64,000 nucleotides of DNA from Ensifer oleiphilus (GTDB lineage Bacteria > Pseudomonadota > Alphaproteobacteria > Rhizobiales > Rhizobiaceae): positions 248,001 through 312,000 of the forward strand of contig NZ_JABWDU010000007.1 of NCBI RefSeq assembly GCF_013371465.1. Direction: 5' to 3'. Made by a program: the position numbers and the translations under genes. The notes beneath the pieces were generated by a model. It made no database searches, had not been told where the DNA came from, and was given only the letters and a program-made list of their open reading frames with translations. This document shows positions 61,893 through 64,000 of this stretch, one piece after another (position 1 is the stretch's first letter; every line of letters starts with the position of its first letter).

Positions 61893-62855
61893 TCAGTAGC
61901 CGAGACCCTTCTTCGCTTCGTAGATCTTCATCGGATCGTCGGCCTGGGTGTAGAGCTTCGATTCCGTCTGGATCCACTTCGGCGGCATGGTGCCGTCCTT
62001 CTGGAACGCGGCAAGCGCGTCGAAGGCGGGGCCTGCCATATTCGGCGTCAGCTCGACTGTGGCGTTGGCTTCGCCCGCCGCCATCGCCTGGAAGATATCC
62101 GGGACAGCATCGATCGAAACGACGAGGATGTCGGTGCCCGGCTTCAGGCCGGCTTCCTTGATCGCCTGGATGGCGCCAACGGCCATGTCGTCGTTATGGG
62201 CGTAAAGTGCACAGATATTCTTGCCGCCGTCCTCGGCCTTCAAGAAGCTTTCCATGACTTCCTTGCCCTTGGTGCGGGTGAAGTCGCCGGTCTGGCTGCG
62301 CACGATCTTCAGGTTGTCGTGGCCGGACAAAGCCTGTTCGAAGCCCTTCTTGCGGTCGATCGCCGGCGAAGAACCCGTGGTGCCCTGGAGCTCGACGATG
62401 TTGCACGGCTTGCCGGCAACGGTGTCGGCGAGCCACTTGCCGGCGACGTTGCCTTCATGCACGAGGTCCGAGGTGACGGCGGTCATATAGAGGTCGTCGG
62501 AAGCGTCGACGGTCCGGTCGAGCAGGATGACCGGGATTTCCGCATCCTTGGCTTCCTGAAGCACTTCGTCCCAGCCGGTAGCGACAACAGGGGCAAGCAG
62601 GATGGCATTGACGCCTTGCGCGATGAAGGAGCGCAGCGCCTTGATCTGATTTTCCTGTTTCTGTTGTGCATCGGCGAACTTCAGGTCGATGCCGCGCTCT
62701 TGAGCCTGCTGCTTCGTCAGCGTGGTCTCCGCCGCGCGCCAGCCGGACTCAGAGCCGATCTGCGAGAAGCCGACGACGAGATCTGCGGCAGATGCGCTGC
62801 CGAACGTGCAGGCAGCAAGGATCGTTGCACTCGCGAGTGCTTTGGCGAATTTCAT
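61893..62855 (-). CDS. ytfQ: Sugar ABC transporter substrate-binding protein, YtfQ type
   Basis: Periplasmic binding protein of 320 residues (Peripla_BP_4 type). The signal peptide M-K-F-A-K-A-L-A-S-A-T-I-L-A-A-C ends at A-S-A. It follows E. coli YtfQ closely: V-G-F-S-Q-I-G-S-E-S-G-W-R-A-A-E-T, Q-Q-K-Q-E-N-Q-I-K-A-L-R-S-F, A-P-V-V-A-T-G-W, and V-Y/L-Y-A-H-N-D-D-M. YtfQ binds galactofuranose. ATG 62855 has GGGAGGAAATC upstream. Given the divergent apionate-type gene, an apiose-like furanose is another possible ligand. Confidence 0.9.
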   Translation of the reverse strand: MKFAKALASATILAACTFGSASAADLVVGFSQIGSESGWRAAETTLTKQQAQERGIDLKFADAQQKQENQIKALRSFIAQGVNAILLAPVVATGWDEVLQEAKDAEIPVILLDRTVDASDDLYMTAVTSDLVHEGNVAGKWLADTVAGKPCNIVELQGTTGSSPAIDRKKGFEQALSGHDNLKIVRSQTGDFTRTKGKEVMESFLKAEDGGKNICALYAHNDDMAVGAIQAIKEAGLKPGTDILVVSIDAVPDIFQAMAAGEANATVELTPNMAGPAFDALAAFQKDGTMPPKWIQTESKLYTQADDPMKIYEAKKGLGY

Positions 62856-63009
62856 GATTTCCTCCCAAAGAAAGCTGCTCTCCCAGCAGCGATTCCAAAA
62901 AATCATATAATAGTACTTTTGTAAACTCACGTTTGAGGACAAGCTCCAACCAGGCGCATCGGAGCGTGCAACGGCTTGGCTGTGGCCCGGGCGCGGATCA
63001 TCTGCGTTA

Positions 63010-63041
63010 AGTCAATTGTTATGATGATATGCTTATTGACT
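63010..63041. promoter_or_regulatory. Inverted AGTCAAT repeat between ytfQ and the divergent oxidoreductase
   Basis: AGTCAAT (63010-63016) and ATTGACT (63035-63041) are exact reverse complements in the 242-base divergent gap, in an AT-rich block that must contain both promoters. A plausible site for the FCD regulator, by position only. Confidence 0.4.
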
Positions 63042-63097
63042 CATTATACCAGTTGCGCGTATGACTGCCGCCACACGATCTGTTTGGGAGAGACGAC

Positions 63098-63925
63098 ATG
63101 ACCTCGATTGCTTTGTTCGGCGCCGGCGGCAAGATGGGCTGCCGGCTGGCCAAGAACCTCAAGGGCTCGCGCTTCGACGTGCGCCATGTCGAGGTCAGCG
63201 AGCTTGGCCGCGCGCGTCTGGCAAAGGAACTCGGCCTCAGCACGGTGAGTGCCGAACAGGCGCTCGATGGCGCTGATGTCGTCATTCTCGCCGTACCCGA
63301 TACCGCAATCGGCAAGGTTGCGGCCGGCATTGTCGATCAGTTGGCGCCGGGCACGATGGTTGTCGTCCTCGACGCGGCAGCGCCCTTCGCCGGCCACCTG
63401 CCCGAGCGCGACGATCTGACCTATTTCGTCACGCATCCCTGCCATCCGCCGATCTTCAACGACGAGACCGAGCTTGCCGCACGCCGGGATCATTTCGGCG
63501 GCATCGCCGCCAAGCAGCATATCGTTTCCGCCCTGATGCAGGGCCCCGAGGCCGACTATGCCAAGGGCGAAGAGATCGCCAAGCTCATCTGGGCGCCGGT
63601 GATGCGCTCGCACCGCGTCACCGTCGAGCAGATGGCCTTGCTGGAGCCGGGCCTGTCGGAAACCGTATGCGCGTCGCTGCTGGTCGTCATGCGCGAGGCG
63701 ATGGACGAGTGCATCGCCCGCGGCGTGCCGCGTGAAGCGGCGCGGGATTTTCTGCTCGGCCACATGAACGTGCTCGGCGCCGTGATCTTCGACGAGGTCG
63801 AAGGTGTCTTTTCCGACGCCTGCAACAAGGCGATCGAGTTCGGCAAGCCGATGCTGATGCGCGACGACTGGAAGCGCGTCTTCGAGCCACAGGAAATCAC
63901 CGACAGCATTCGCCGCATCACCTGA
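63098..63925 (+). CDS. apnO: NAD(P)-dependent oxidoreductase, likely D-apionate oxidoisomerase (ApnO-like)
   Basis: A 275-residue protein with an N-terminal Rossmann fold (A-L-F-G-A-G-G-K-M-G-C-R-L-A-K-N-L) and a C-terminal helical domain of the phosphogluconate-dehydrogenase-like type. Distinct motifs are V-T-H-P-C-H-P-P-I-F-N-D-E, V-E-Q-M-A-L-L-E-P-G-L-S-E-T and L-L-G-H-M-N-V-L-G-A-V-I-F. From memory these match ApnO, which turns D-apionate into 3-oxo-isoapionate; a related hydroxyacid dehydrogenase is the alternative. GGGAGAG precedes the ATG. It is divergent from ytfQ and 69 bases before a further gene on the same strand. Confidence 0.65.
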   Translation: MTSIALFGAGGKMGCRLAKNLKGSRFDVRHVEVSELGRARLAKELGLSTVSAEQALDGADVVILAVPDTAIGKVAAGIVDQLAPGTMVVVLDAAAPFAGHLPERDDLTYFVTHPCHPPIFNDETELAARRDHFGGIAAKQHIVSALMQGPEADYAKGEEIAKLIWAPVMRSHRVTVEQMALLEPGLSETVCASLLVVMREAMDECIARGVPREAARDFLLGHMNVLGAVIFDEVEGVFSDACNKAIEFGKPMLMRDDWKRVFEPQEITDSIRRIT

Positions 63926-63994
63926 TGGTGCGCACGAGATATCGGAGCCGGTGAGGCGGCTTCGGTCACCATTCAACCTGGGAGGAGAAAACTG

Positions 63995-64000
63995 ATGAAA
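63995..64000 (+). CDS. Start of a further gene, cut by the window end
   Basis: Only two codons (ATG AAA) are inside the window, but GGAGGAG is placed eight bases before the ATG, and the gene follows the ApnO-like gene on the same strand. In apionate operons the next gene is a kinase, RuBisCO-like protein, transcarboxylase or decarboxylase; nothing here decides. Confidence 0.5.

Overview
The window looks like part of a rhizobial genome (Rhizobiaceae: Ensifer/Sinorhizobium, Rhizobium or Agrobacterium type), probably a chromid, megaplasmid or accessory-rich chromosomal stretch. The reasons are high GC, families typical of this group (DUF982, DUF6074, Atu4866, Usg, DUF817), many ABC/TRAP/TTT solute transporters each with a local regulator, and an uronate pathway arranged as in Agrobacterium. 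No housekeeping rRNA, replication or phage genes are visible. The placement is inferred from gene content, not from a search.

Layout. 0-8.2 kb: the end of a short-chain dehydrogenase, a peptide-type ABC importer (dppABCDF-like), an amidase and a complete leuB-type isopropylmalate dehydrogenase, all co-directional. 8.4-10.2 kb: an intact VapBC toxin-antitoxin pair followed by wrecked IS6 and IS30 transposase genes and short unrecognised ORFs. 10.2-18.8 kb: a small unknown gene, a cold-shock gene with terminator, and a TriABC-like RND efflux operon (two lipoprotein adaptors, one pump, one coupled lipoprotein hydrolase) divergent from a TetR regulator. 18.9-23.7 kb: a heat-stress island with two DUF982 genes, an hsp20 with a ROSE-like RNA thermometer, usg and groES-groEL. 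24.4-27.9 kb: an adenylate cyclase-TPR protein, a degenerate tRNA-like gene, a RelBE-type module whose toxin is frameshifted, and a nucleotidyltransferase-HEPN remnant.

27.9-48.1 kb: a Crp/Fnr regulator, a tripartite tricarboxylate transporter (tctCBA), a pseudouridine synthase, a D-aminopeptidase, an ABC exporter, two SDRs with LysR or AraC regulators, a second class III cyclase, a three-domain PPOX/ferredoxin-reductase fusion with a GST and a LysR regulator, and a DUF817 membrane protein.

48.1-64 kb is the most coherent part. It holds a D-galacturonate oxidative pathway: TRAP importer dctPQM, gli, gci, kdgD, a GntR/FCD regulator, and divergent udh. Catalytic residues of Gci, KdgD and Udh are visible, and matching GTATGA-type operators lie before both transcription units. 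After a diguanylate cyclase comes a YtfQRT-YjfF-type sugar importer with its own FCD regulator. Divergent from it is a gene resembling D-apionate oxidoisomerase, and a further gene is cut by the window edge. Together these suggest a locus for taking up and oxidising pectin-derived sugars (galacturonate, and possibly apiose/apionate).

A recurring structural theme is a stem-loop directly after each solute-binding-protein gene (dppA, tctC, dctP, ytfQ), which would favour excess binding protein over permease.
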